Part shown: positions 49,658 through 58,436 of the stretch, piece after piece
Numbering within the stretch: the stretch's first letter is position 1
How the letters are laid out: each line of letters opens with the position of its first letter
From: Elusimicrobia bacterium GWB2_63_22
GTDB taxonomy: Bacteria > Elusimicrobiota > Elusimicrobia > Elusimicrobiales > UBA9959
Assembly (NCBI GenBank): GCA_001799735.1
Contig: MGUA01000027.1
Span: forward strand, 1-64,000
DNA: 64,000 bases
Direction: 5' to 3'
Position numbers and translations under genes: made by a program
The notes under the pieces: generated by a model
Database searches by the model: none
Told to the model about the DNA's origin: nothing
Seen by the model: only the letters and a program-made list of their open reading frames with translations

Positions 49658-51100
49658 ATGACCCCGCATATAAAAAGACTGGACCAGTACCGGCTGGAGA
49701 TCTCCCCTGCCTACAAGCCCGGCATGAACGGCTCCGCCATCATCTACGCCGACGCCGCCATAGAACGTTTCATAGAACCCGCCGCCCTGGACCAGGCCGC
49801 CAATACCGCCACCCTCCCCGGCCTCGCCGGCTCCGCCCTCGCCATGCCCGACATCCACACCGGCTACGGCTTCCCCATCGGCGGCGTGGCCGCCTACGAC
49901 GCGCACGACGGCGTGATCTCGCCCGGCGGCGTGGGCTACGACATCAACTGCGGCGTGCGCCTGCTCTCGTCCTCGCTGGAAGTAAAGGCGCTGGGCAAAA
50001 AGTTGGAAGACCTGGCGCACAAGCTCTACGCCGGCATCCCCGCCGGGGTAGGCGCCGGAGGCGGCCTGCGGCTGAACCGGCGCGAACAGGATTCCCCCCT
50101 CATAGACGGCGCGGCCTGGGCGGTAAAGAACGGTCTCGGCCGCCAGGAAGACCTGGAGCACGCCGAATCCGGCGGCGCCCTGGCCGGCGCGGACCCGCGC
50201 GCGGTGAGCGCCCGCGCTTTAGAGCGCGGCCGGGACCAGCTGGGCACCCTGGGCTCGGGCAATCATTTCCTGGAAGTCCAGGAAGTCACCGATATTTTCG
50301 ACGAGGACGCGGCGCGGGCCTACGGCATCTTCAAGGGCCAGCTCACGGTGATGCTGCACACCGGCTCGCGCGGCCTGGGCCACCAGGTCTGCACCGATTT
50401 CATCGGCTTGATGAAAGATGCCGCCCGCCGCTACGGCATAGCGCTGGCCGACCCGCAGCTGGCGGCCGCGCCCTTCCGCAGCGCCGAGGGGCAGCAATAC
50501 TTCGGCGCCATGCAGGCCGCCGCCAACTACGCCTGGGCCAACCGCCAGGCCCTCACCGGGCTCATGCGCGACATCTTTGAAAAGTCCCTTGGCCTGGGAG
50601 AGAACGCCCTCGGCCTGCGCCTGGTCTACGACGTGGCTCACAACATAGCCAAGCTAGAGGAGCACGAGGCCGGCGGCAAAAAAACAAGCGTGATAGTGCA
50701 CCGCAAGGGCGCCACGCGCGCCTTCGGCCCGGGCCACCCGGAACTGCCGGCGGCCTACTCCGCGACGGGGCAGCCGGTGATAATCCCCGGCGACATGGGA
50801 CGCTGCTCCTACCTGCTGGCCGGCACCGCCAAGGCCATGAGCGACACTTTCGGCTCCTGCTGCCACGGCGCGGGCCGCCTGATGAGCCGGGGCGAGGCCG
50901 TGCGCCGCGCGCGCGGCCGCCTCATAGCCGAAGAGCTGGCCGCCAAGGGCATCTGGGTGCGCTCCTCCGGGCACGAGACGCTCTCCGAGGAAATGCCCGA
51001 GGCCTACAAGGACGTGGAAGACGTAGTGGGGGTAGTAGCCGGCGCCGGCCTGGCCCGCCGCGTGGCCAGGTTCAGGCCGCTGATAGTTATTAAAGGTTAA
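49658..51100 (+). CDS. rtcB: RtcB family RNA ligase
   Basis: MPDIHTGYGFPIGGVAAYDAHDGVISPGGVGYDINCGVRLL; GTLGSGNHFLEVQ; HTGSRGLGHQV; HGAGRLMSRGEA. Confidence 0.96.
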   Translation: MTPHIKRLDQYRLEISPAYKPGMNGSAIIYADAAIERFIEPAALDQAANTATLPGLAGSALAMPDIHTGYGFPIGGVAAYDAHDGVISPGGVGYDINCGVRLLSSSLEVKALGKKLEDLAHKLYAGIPAGVGAGGGLRLNRREQDSPLIDGAAWAVKNGLGRQEDLEHAESGGALAGADPRAVSARALERGRDQLGTLGSGNHFLEVQEVTDIFDEDAARAYGIFKGQLTVMLHTGSRGLGHQVCTDFIGLMKDAARRYGIALADPQLAAAPFRSAEGQQYFGAMQAAANYAWANRQALTGLMRDIFEKSLGLGENALGLRLVYDVAHNIAKLEEHEAGGKKTSVIVHRKGATRAFGPGHPELPAAYSATGQPVIIPGDMGRCSYLLAGTAKAMSDTFGSCCHGAGRLMSRGEAVRRARGRLIAEELAAKGIWVRSSGHETLSEEMPEAYKDVEDVVGVVAGAGLARRVARFRPLIVIKG

Positions 51101-51103
51101 TCT

Positions 51104-53401
51104 ATGACCAGGACGCTTCTTCTTTCCGCGGCCTTAAGCCTCCTTCTCTCTGCACCCGTCCCGGCCGCGCCGGACGCCGGTACGGAGCCGGACCTGCGCC
51201 TGCGCAGCGCCGAAGTTTTTTTTGAGGCCCTGGCTTACGAGCTGAAGAAAGACCCGCAGGCGCGGGCGGCGCTGGACGCGCTGGCCCCCGGAGCCACGGC
51301 CGCGGCGCTTAAAGAGCAGGCCGCACGGCCGGGCCTTACCCAGGGAGAACTTTTTGACGCGGTCACGGCCCTGGTCCCCGCCGAGGGCCCGGCCCGGGAC
51401 GGCGTGCTGCGCGCCAGACAGGCGGCCCGGCTGTACCTGGCCCCGCCGGCGGCACCGGCCTGGGAGCGCCGGAACGCGCCCGAACCCGTCACGCCCCCCG
51501 CGGACCTGGCCTTCCACGCTGGCGGCTCGCCCGAGACCGCCGGCACCGACCCCGGCCTGGCGGACTGGAAGGACGCCGACGGTTACGCGGCCTCGCGCAT
51601 AGGCCCGCTCTCGGCCATGCTCGACAGGCTGTCTGCGGACGACACGATAGTTCTCTCCAACCTCCCGCTGGCGGCCCTGCTGCCTTCGCTGGGCCCGCAG
51701 GAGGAGTTGGCGGCGCTTAACCTCCCCATCAGCGGCTACGCCAAGAACCTCTGGCTGCTGCGCGGCCCCGGCGGGCGCGGTACGCTGCTGCTCAGCGATT
51801 TCCAGGGGCGCATCTACCTGCGGCATTTCGAGCTGCTGCTGCGGCGCTACTATTCCGGCAAAAAAGCGCCGGCCATAAAAGTCGCCGAAGCCCCCTCCGC
51901 CTACGAACCCTATTACCGCCCGCTGGCCCGGCTCTGCCAGGTTAACCGCCCCGCCTGCTCCGGCCTGGAGGCCGTGGCGGCCGGCTACGGCGAGTCCTTC
52001 AGGATCTACTGGTCCTCCTGGTCCGTGACCAGCCTGACCGACGCCGAGGGCGACTGGCGGCTTGATATCTATGGCCCGGACGGCGCAGGCCGCTGGGGCG
52101 TAATAACGGCCCGCTCCTCTTTCTTCGGCGAAACGCTGGGCGAGAACCTCAGCCGCCTCGTGCAGGTCTCCACCGGCATTCATACCGTGGTGCTGGCCGG
52201 CTCGGGCGGTTCGCTGGAAGCCAGGCCGCTCTACGACCTGGTCTACCCTTCCCATGTGCTCACCCCGGGCGGCCGCGAGGTCCCCAACGCCCTCGGCTCG
52301 GCGGCCGATTTCCGGGCCCACCGGAGCGCCCTCTCGCCGCTGGAAGAGACGCCCGCCTGGCTGGGGCGCGCGCTGGCCGACGGCGTCTCCACGGTGGACG
52401 TGGAGATGGGCCCCGCCGCGGAGCTGCTGGCCCCGCGGGGCCTGCGGCTGGGGTTCGCCGTGCTGGTAACCGATTTTCCGGTGCATCGCCCGGCCATAGA
52501 GAAAGCCCTGACAAAAACCAGTCTGGCCAGCCAGGACGCGGGCGCCAAATACCGCGGCATCGGCGCCTACGCGCGCGGCCTCGGCGCCTGGCTGTTGGGC
52601 GGCCCGCCGCCGGGCTGGCAGCCGGTGGAAAAGAAGATGGGCTTAACGCTAGGTGAAAAGTCCGCGCTCAACCTGGCCGCAGAAGAGCGGCGCCTGGCCC
52701 CGCTTTCCGCCGGGGAAAAAACCCTGGTGGCGAAGCTGGAGAAATTTTTCAAGGCCCACCCGCCGGCTTTCTCCGTCAGGATGAGCCGGGCCCGGGCCGC
52801 GCGGGTGCTGGAGGACGAGGCCTTCTTCTCCACGGAACTGGTGACGCAGCTCAAGGGCACCCCGGTCAGCCCTTTCACCCCGGATTACGAGCAGCGCTCC
52901 TACCGGGCCCTGCGCTACATCTTCGGCACCCTGTCCTACTGGGACGGCCCCGAAAAATACGGCGACACCGTGCTGCGCCTTAAAGAAAGCGCCTGGCGGC
53001 GCCGGGCCTGGGCCACGCGCCGCTCGGCCATGCGGGCGCTGGCCATAACGGCTGAAAAGAAGGGAAAGACCGTAGAGGCGGCCGCCGCGGACCCGGTGCT
53101 GGCCGGCGAGGCGGAAGAACTTTTTAATTCGTGGATAGTCGCCCCGGCGCAGCTGCCGCGGGCGCTGGCCCTGCAGGTGGCCGGGGAATTGCGCGCCCTG
53201 CCGCCGGCCGTGCTGGGCGAATTCCTGGCCGCGGCGGACGAGGAACTGCCGGGGCTCATTAAAAAGCACGACGTGGGCTGGCTGGAAGGCAGGCTGTGGG
53301 AAGCGGCCCGCACAGAGGATATAGACTGCGTTAAAACCCCGGCGCCGGCGGACGAAGCCATCACCCGGGCGGCGGCCAGGCTGGGGATAAAGGTTAACTA
53401 A
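51104..53401 (+). CDS. Hypothetical secreted protein
   Basis: Signal peptide TLLLSAALSLLLSAPVPAAP; 3 nt after rtcB stop; no recognised domain. Confidence 0.6.
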   Translation: MTRTLLLSAALSLLLSAPVPAAPDAGTEPDLRLRSAEVFFEALAYELKKDPQARAALDALAPGATAAALKEQAARPGLTQGELFDAVTALVPAEGPARDGVLRARQAARLYLAPPAAPAWERRNAPEPVTPPADLAFHAGGSPETAGTDPGLADWKDADGYAASRIGPLSAMLDRLSADDTIVLSNLPLAALLPSLGPQEELAALNLPISGYAKNLWLLRGPGGRGTLLLSDFQGRIYLRHFELLLRRYYSGKKAPAIKVAEAPSAYEPYYRPLARLCQVNRPACSGLEAVAAGYGESFRIYWSSWSVTSLTDAEGDWRLDIYGPDGAGRWGVITARSSFFGETLGENLSRLVQVSTGIHTVVLAGSGGSLEARPLYDLVYPSHVLTPGGREVPNALGSAADFRAHRSALSPLEETPAWLGRALADGVSTVDVEMGPAAELLAPRGLRLGFAVLVTDFPVHRPAIEKALTKTSLASQDAGAKYRGIGAYARGLGAWLLGGPPPGWQPVEKKMGLTLGEKSALNLAAEERRLAPLSAGEKTLVAKLEKFFKAHPPAFSVRMSRARAARVLEDEAFFSTELVTQLKGTPVSPFTPDYEQRSYRALRYIFGTLSYWDGPEKYGDTVLRLKESAWRRRAWATRRSAMRALAITAEKKGKTVEAAAADPVLAGEAEELFNSWIVAPAQLPRALALQVAGELRALPPAVLGEFLAAADEELPGLIKKHDVGWLEGRLWEAARTEDIDCVKTPAPADEAITRAAARLGIKVN

Positions 53402-54287
53402 CCGCCGGGGCGTCCTGTTTCTTTACCAGCAGCGTTACCCAGTAAGCCCCGGCAAGCGCCAGGCACAGGCCTACTATCTGGTAGGCCTGTATTTTTTCTA
53501 TACCGAAGGCGTGCGAGAGGATGGCGGTGAGCACCGGGTAGGACAGCACTATGGCCGTGGCCTTGCTCAGGTCCATATTGAGTATGGCCTTGTACCAGAG
53601 CACGTTGTTTAGCGCGGTGAGAGCCACGCCCCAGACCAGCAGTATCCACAACAGCCGCAGGCTGGGTTCGAAGGCGGCAACCGGCATGAAGAAGCCCAAC
53701 GCGAACACCGGCAGTATGCCCAGCGTGGCGAACAGGGTGCGGGCCGAGGCCACGAAGACGTGGTCGAGGTCCTTCGGCAGCTTCTTGCTGAACAAGTGCG
53801 ACACCTGGTACATCAGCGGCACGGCCAGCACTATCAGGTCGCCGGTCCAGCGCATGGTGAAGCGCTCCTTGAAAGCTATCAGGAGGGTGCCGGCCAGCAC
53901 CAGCGAAGTGCCGAAAAGCTGGCTGAGTGAAATGCGCTCCTTCAGGAAGAGCCGCGAGAGTATGACGGTGTACACCGCCTCCACCTGGCCCAGGATGGCC
54001 GCGTTGGCCGGGGTGGTATAGTTGAGCGCCAGCACCAGCGCCGCTATGGGCAGAGCGCTGCCGAACAGCCCCACGGCAAAAAGCCGGGGCCACAGGTCCC
54101 GCCGGAAATAGACGGGGAACATCCTGTTCTTTATTATCCACGGCACGAAACAGGCAAAACCCAGCGCCGAGCCGCACAGGGCGAACAGCGGCGGGGAAAT
54201 TTTTCCGGCGGCCAGGTAGCCCAGGATCGGGATGAAAGAATTTATGCAGACGGTCAGCCAGATGGCGCCCAGCGGGGTAATGGTCAT
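53394..54287 (-). CDS. EamA/DMT superfamily transporter
   Basis: About 10 TM; ALNYTTPANAAILGQVEAVYTVILSRLFLKERISLSQLFGTSLVLAGTLLI. Confidence 0.88.
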   Translation of the reverse strand: MTITPLGAIWLTVCINSFIPILGYLAAGKISPPLFALCGSALGFACFVPWIIKNRMFPVYFRRDLWPRLFAVGLFGSALPIAALVLALNYTTPANAAILGQVEAVYTVILSRLFLKERISLSQLFGTSLVLAGTLLIAFKERFTMRWTGDLIVLAVPLMYQVSHLFSKKLPKDLDHVFVASARTLFATLGILPVFALGFFMPVAAFEPSLRLLWILLVWGVALTALNNVLWYKAILNMDLSKATAIVLSYPVLTAILSHAFGIEKIQAYQIVGLCLALAGAYWVTLLVKKQDAPAVS

Positions 54288-54320
54288 CGGCTTAAATTAT
54301 ATAATTAGAACGGGACAACC

Positions 54321-55436
54321 ATGAAAACATATCATTTCCTTCCAGTTTTCCTCACGCTGATCGCCGGCTATGTAGGCACTCATTATTACGCCGCCCGCTG
54401 GCTGGTCAAAGGTTTCTCCCTGGCGCCTTCCGCCGCCGCCTGGCTGCGGATAGTCTTCCTGCTGGCGGCCTTCCTGTCGCCGTTTACGATGTTTCTCAAG
54501 CACAAGTACCACAGCCCCGCCATGGAGGCCGTCTACTCGGTCGGCTACGCCTGGATGGGCGTGATACTGATAGCGGGCTTTATCTTCTTCTGTTCCGACC
54601 TGGCCGCCTTCGCCCTGAAACGCTGGGGCCACGCCGCCACGCCGCTCTGGCTGCCCAAAGCTTACCTCGCCGTACTGGGCGTCATACTACTTTGGGCCGT
54701 TTACGGCGGCCTCAAGACCCCGCCTTTGAAAGAAGTGACCGTCCCCATCGCCGGCCTCCCGCCGTCCATGGAAGGTTTCCGCATAGCCCAGATCTCGGAC
54801 ATGCACGTGGACTCCGGCTGGAAGCTGCGCCAGTTCGCAGGCATTGTGGACAGGATAAACTCCGCCCAACCGGACCTGGTGCTGATCACCGGCGACCTGA
54901 TAGACCCGGGCATAACCTGCCGCGAAGGCCTTATGGGCCTGGCGGCTAGGATAAAGAGTCGGCTGGGGATTTACGGCTCGCTCGGCAACCACGAATATTA
55001 TTTCGGCCTCGACAAGGCCGCCGGCTGCTACAAGGCCTTCGGCATAAAACTACTGCGCAACGAGTCGGCCGACCTGGGGGATTTCAGGCTGACCGGCCTG
55101 GGCGACATCCACACCGAACACATGACCGAGCAGGACGTGGCCGCCGTGCTGGAGCGCAACAAGGGCGCTAAGTTCAATATCCTCCTGAGCCACCAGCCGG
55201 TATTCTATAAGGCCATAGCCGCGGCGGGCGACTACCTGGTCTTCTCCGGCCATACCCACAGGGGCCAGATCTTCCCCTTTAATGTTTTCACCAAACTGTT
55301 CTACCCTTATTTCTACGGGCTTTACCGTATAAGTAACAGCGCGTTTTATGTTACTTCCGGCACCGGCACCTGGGGCCCCCCCCTGCGCTGGCTGGCCCCG
55401 GCCGAGATCCCCCTCATCATCCTTAGAGGGACGTAG
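54321..55436 (+). CDS. Membrane-anchored metallophosphoesterase (YkuE-like)
   Basis: RIAQISDMHVDSG, LVLITGDLIDPG, SLGNHEYYFG, FSGHTHRGQIFPFN. Confidence 0.92.
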   Translation: MKTYHFLPVFLTLIAGYVGTHYYAARWLVKGFSLAPSAAAWLRIVFLLAAFLSPFTMFLKHKYHSPAMEAVYSVGYAWMGVILIAGFIFFCSDLAAFALKRWGHAATPLWLPKAYLAVLGVILLWAVYGGLKTPPLKEVTVPIAGLPPSMEGFRIAQISDMHVDSGWKLRQFAGIVDRINSAQPDLVLITGDLIDPGITCREGLMGLAARIKSRLGIYGSLGNHEYYFGLDKAAGCYKAFGIKLLRNESADLGDFRLTGLGDIHTEHMTEQDVAAVLERNKGAKFNILLSHQPVFYKAIAAAGDYLVFSGHTHRGQIFPFNVFTKLFYPYFYGLYRISNSAFYVTSGTGTWGPPLRWLAPAEIPLIILRGT

Positions 55437-55517
55437 CTGAGTTATTGAGTTTTTGGGCTATCTCTCTTTCCGCGTGCCAGGGGCGAGGCAATAACTCAAC
55501 AACTCAGCTACGTCCCT
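55427..55517. repeat. Inverted-repeat element with GGGACG ends, second body sequence
   Basis: AGGGACGTAGCTGAGTTATTGAGTT (55427-55451) / AACTCAACAACTCAGCTACGTCCCT (55493-55517), one mismatch over 25 bp; contains the upstream gene's TAG stop. Confidence 0.9.
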
Positions 55518-55577
55518 GCCCAAAGGGCCTACGCGGGCCTGGTCTATTTAACTCCGGCCTTCTGGGCCTACCGAACC

Positions 55578-55605
55578 TTGCCGTTTTTCACCCCTGTGAT
55601 AAACT
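55578..55605 (+). promoter_or_regulatory. Putative promoter TTGCCG-N16-TAAACT(ATA)
   Basis: Same motif and spacer as three other regions. Confidence 0.5.
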
Positions 55606-55635
55606 ATAGGTGTAGCCAGCCCAAGGAGGGAGTTA

Positions 55636-56835
55636 ATGAACGGCACTTTCAAAAACCTTACTATCAGCGCGGTCCTCTTATCCTTCTCAGTTTCAGCCTA
55701 CGCCTCGGGGGCCCTCCCCGTTGAGGACACGCAGCACAGATCCGAAACCACAGTTATAATGCAGCAGGCCATGGACCAGAACAGCGACTCCGCTACCCGC
55801 GAAGCCGCCGTCAACACGCTCCTGGCTAACATCGAAAATTACCAGTCGGCCGGTACCAGCGGCAACAAAGGCATCTACGAAGACAACCTTTCGGCCCGGC
55901 TTAAGGCCATCGACTCTATCTGGTCGCTGGGAGAAATAGGCGACCCCCGGCTGATGGGCAAGCTCTCCAAGTTCTACTCCGAATCCGATGACGTGCTCAA
56001 GATCAACCTGCTCATCAGCATGGGCAAGCTGAAGGCGAACACCAAAGCCGGCCCGTATATGTTCGACATAGCGGCCGACGCCCGCGAGACCGCCGTGGTC
56101 CGCGCCGCGGCCTTCGAGATGCTCGAGCATGTGGGCTACCCCTCCACCGTCATTAACCTTACTCCTTCCAAAGAGACCGGCATAGAGAAGGCCGACCTGA
56201 TCTACACGGGCGGCATTACCGGCACCATCAGCGGCTGGGTCAGCCCCGACCTGCCCATCGGCCACGCCGGCGTCTTCATCGGCACCGAAGTTAAGAACGG
56301 CAAGATCGGCGTGATCATAGCGGACTGCGTGCCGGACAACTTCAAGCCGGGCGGCGTGCGCAACATTGATTCCTGGGCCAACTTCACCCACCACTTCATG
56401 TACCCGTACTACGGCAACCGCACCACCTCCACCAAGCCTACCGCGGCGCAGCGCGAGCGCATAGCTAAACTGGCCGTGGCGATGGGCAAAAAAGGCCTTA
56501 CCTACAGCGACACTCACGGCTCCCAGAAGGGCCCGCTGAAGTTCGACTGCGTGGGCTATACCGAATTCCTCTACGAGGCCGTGGGCCTGAACCCCACCGA
56601 GAACAGCTACGAGACCGGCTGGGGCTGGCCGCTGACCCCCTGGGAACAGTTCATCGCGGTGAAGCCGGCGCCCGCCAAGCCCGCGAGCCCGATCTACGTG
56701 CCGAACCAGAACATCGTAATGCCCTCGCAGGCTATCATCACCAACGCCTTCGGCGCCCTGGGCGGCGCTTTCGGAATGGGCGGCGTGCGCGCCCCCGAAG
56801 TAAGCACCGACATCCAGCCCGAACTGATCAACTAA
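55636..56835 (+). CDS. Secreted HEAT-like plus NlpC/P60- or YiiX-like papain-fold protein
   Basis: IGHAGVFIGTEVKNGKIGVIIADCVPDN... and FDCVGYTEFLYEAVGLNPTENS; HEAT-like N-terminal helices. Confidence 0.6.
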   Translation: MNGTFKNLTISAVLLSFSVSAYASGALPVEDTQHRSETTVIMQQAMDQNSDSATREAAVNTLLANIENYQSAGTSGNKGIYEDNLSARLKAIDSIWSLGEIGDPRLMGKLSKFYSESDDVLKINLLISMGKLKANTKAGPYMFDIAADARETAVVRAAAFEMLEHVGYPSTVINLTPSKETGIEKADLIYTGGITGTISGWVSPDLPIGHAGVFIGTEVKNGKIGVIIADCVPDNFKPGGVRNIDSWANFTHHFMYPYYGNRTTSTKPTAAQRERIAKLAVAMGKKGLTYSDTHGSQKGPLKFDCVGYTEFLYEAVGLNPTENSYETGWGWPLTPWEQFIAVKPAPAKPASPIYVPNQNIVMPSQAIITNAFGALGGAFGMGGVRAPEVSTDIQPELIN

Positions 56836-56855
56836 GCCTCCCTCAAGGCACACGG

Positions 56856-56886
56856 AACGCCCCGGGCCCCCCGGGGCGTTCTTATT
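56856..56886 (+). terminator. Rho-independent terminator
   Basis: AACGCCCCGGGCCCCCCGGGGCGTTCTTATTT. Confidence 0.75.
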
Positions 56887-56887
56887 T

Positions 56888-56965
56888 AAATAGGGACAGC
56901 GCCCTATTTTCACACCAGTCCACCCGCCCAGAACATGGCCAGGAAACAGGGCGCTGTCCCTATTT
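56888..56965. repeat. Inverted-repeat element with GGGAC ends, third body sequence
   Basis: AAATAGGGACAGCGCCCTATTT (56888-56909) / AAACAGGGCGCTGTCCCTATTT (56944-56965), one mismatch. Confidence 0.9.
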
Positions 56966-56994
56966 TTGTTAGAATATAGAGGTCCCCAAAGGGG

Positions 56995-57087
56995 ACGCGG
57001 GGAGCTTGGGAGTGACCAGGCTGAGAGTTCCGGTGTTGCCGGAAGACCCTTATAACTTGAACCGGGTAATACCGGCGGAGGGAAAAT
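56995..57087 (+). ncRNA. TPP riboswitch (THI element)
   Basis: GGGGAGCTTGGG...GGCTGAGAGTTCCGGTGTTGCCGGAAGACCCTTATAACTTGAACCGGGTAATACCGGCGGAGGGAA, canonical thi-box core upstream of thiC. Confidence 0.96.
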
Positions 57088-57106
57088 GAAAGGGTACACG
57101 CAATTG

Positions 57107-57137
57107 CCGACTGCAGCCATGCAGCCGGTATTTTTTT
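57107..57137 (+). terminator. Riboswitch expression-platform terminator
   Basis: CCGACTGCAGCCATGCAGCCGG followed by TATTTTTTT, between riboswitch and thiC. Confidence 0.8.
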
Positions 57138-57164
57138 GTCATTTTTCCTCTCATAAAGGACAAA

Positions 57165-58436
57165 ATGACGCAACTCGAATCAGCCCGCAGGGGCGCCTTA
57201 ACGCCTGAGATAGTAAAAGCCGCCGCGCGCGAGGGCGCCGAAGCTGGCCTGCTGTTAAAAGAAGTGGCCGACGGCCGGGCCGTGGTGCCGGCGAACGCAA
57301 ATCACAAAGGCCTGTTCCCCGCCGCCATCGGCCGGGCGTTCAACTGCAAGGTGAACGTGAACCTGGGCACTTCCGGCCTGGGCTCCGGCCTCAGGCAGGA
57401 ACTTAAGAAGCTCGCGCTCGCGGCCGAGCTGGGCGCAGACGCGGTGATGGACCTGTCCACCGGCGGCGACCTGCCGAAGATAAGGAAAGAAATAATAAAG
57501 CGCAGCCCCATGCCGGTGGGCACCGTGCCGCTGTACGAGGCGCTCAAAAGGGCCGGGAGCGCCAAAAAGCTGACCGCCGCGCTGCTGCTGGAAGTCATCG
57601 AGGAACACGCGGAGGCGGGCGTGGACTTTATGACCGTGCACACGGGGCTGCTGCGCGCGCACCTGCCGCTGGTGAAAGGCCGCACCACCGGCATAGTGTC
57701 GCGCGGCGGCGCGGCGCTGGCCCGCTGGATGGAGCTTAACCGGGCGGAGAACCCGCTCTACGAGAACTTCGACGCCGTCTGCACCATCTTTAAAAAATAC
57801 GACGTCACGTTCAGCCTGGGCGACGGCCTGCGCCCCGGCTCCCTGGCCGACGCCTGCGACGCCGCGCAGTTCGCCGAACTGGACGCGCTGGGCGCCCTTG
57901 TGAAACGTGCCCGGGCCGCCGGTGTGCAGGTTATGGTGGAAGGCCCCGGCCACGTGCCGCTGGACAAGGTCTTCCTGAACGTGGAACGGGCGGAGAAGGT
58001 GTGCCACGGCGCGCCGTTCTACGTGCTGGGCCCGCTGGTCACCGACATAGCGGCCGGCTACGACCACATCAACTCCGCCATAGGCGGGGCGATCGCCGCC
58101 TGGGCCGGCGCGGCCTTCCTCTGCTACGTAACGCCCAAAGAACACCTCGGCCTGCCGGGGCTGGAGGACGTGCGGCAGGGCATAATAGCGTCCCGGATAG
58201 CCGCGCACGCGGCGGATATAGCCCGGGGCCGCCCCGGAGCGGCCGCGCGGGACCTGGCCATGTCGCGGGCCCGGTACGCCTTCGACTGGGAGAAACAATT
58301 CTCTTTATCCCTGGACCCGCGCCGGGCCCGCTGCTACCGCGGAGACGGGCAGAAGAAGAAGTTCTGCAACATGTGCGGCCCCGAGTTCTGCTCCATGCGC
58401 CAGTCCCGCAAACTCGGCCGGAAGGTAGCGGCATGA
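57165..58436 (+). CDS. thiC: Phosphomethylpyrimidine synthase
   Basis: VNLGTSGLGSG, MDLSTGGDLPKIR, DFMTVHTGLLRAHLPLV, SLGDGLRPGSLADA, EGPGHVPLD, FCNMCGPEFCSM. Confidence 0.96.
   Translation: MTQLESARRGALTPEIVKAAAREGAEAGLLLKEVADGRAVVPANANHKGLFPAAIGRAFNCKVNVNLGTSGLGSGLRQELKKLALAAELGADAVMDLSTGGDLPKIRKEIIKRSPMPVGTVPLYEALKRAGSAKKLTAALLLEVIEEHAEAGVDFMTVHTGLLRAHLPLVKGRTTGIVSRGGAALARWMELNRAENPLYENFDAVCTIFKKYDVTFSLGDGLRPGSLADACDAAQFAELDALGALVKRARAAGVQVMVEGPGHVPLDKVFLNVERAEKVCHGAPFYVLGPLVTDIAAGYDHINSAIGGAIAAWAGAAFLCYVTPKEHLGLPGLEDVRQGIIASRIAAHAADIARGRPGAAARDLAMSRARYAFDWEKQFSLSLDPRRARCYRGDGQKKKFCNMCGPEFCSMRQSRKLGRKVAA

Noticed and set aside
58001-58432. N-terminal extension of the thiD ORF in the track (starts 58001)
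   Set aside because: It overlaps thiC in another frame; ATG 58433 with ATGA overlap and the TIAGSDPGGGAG motif marks the real start.
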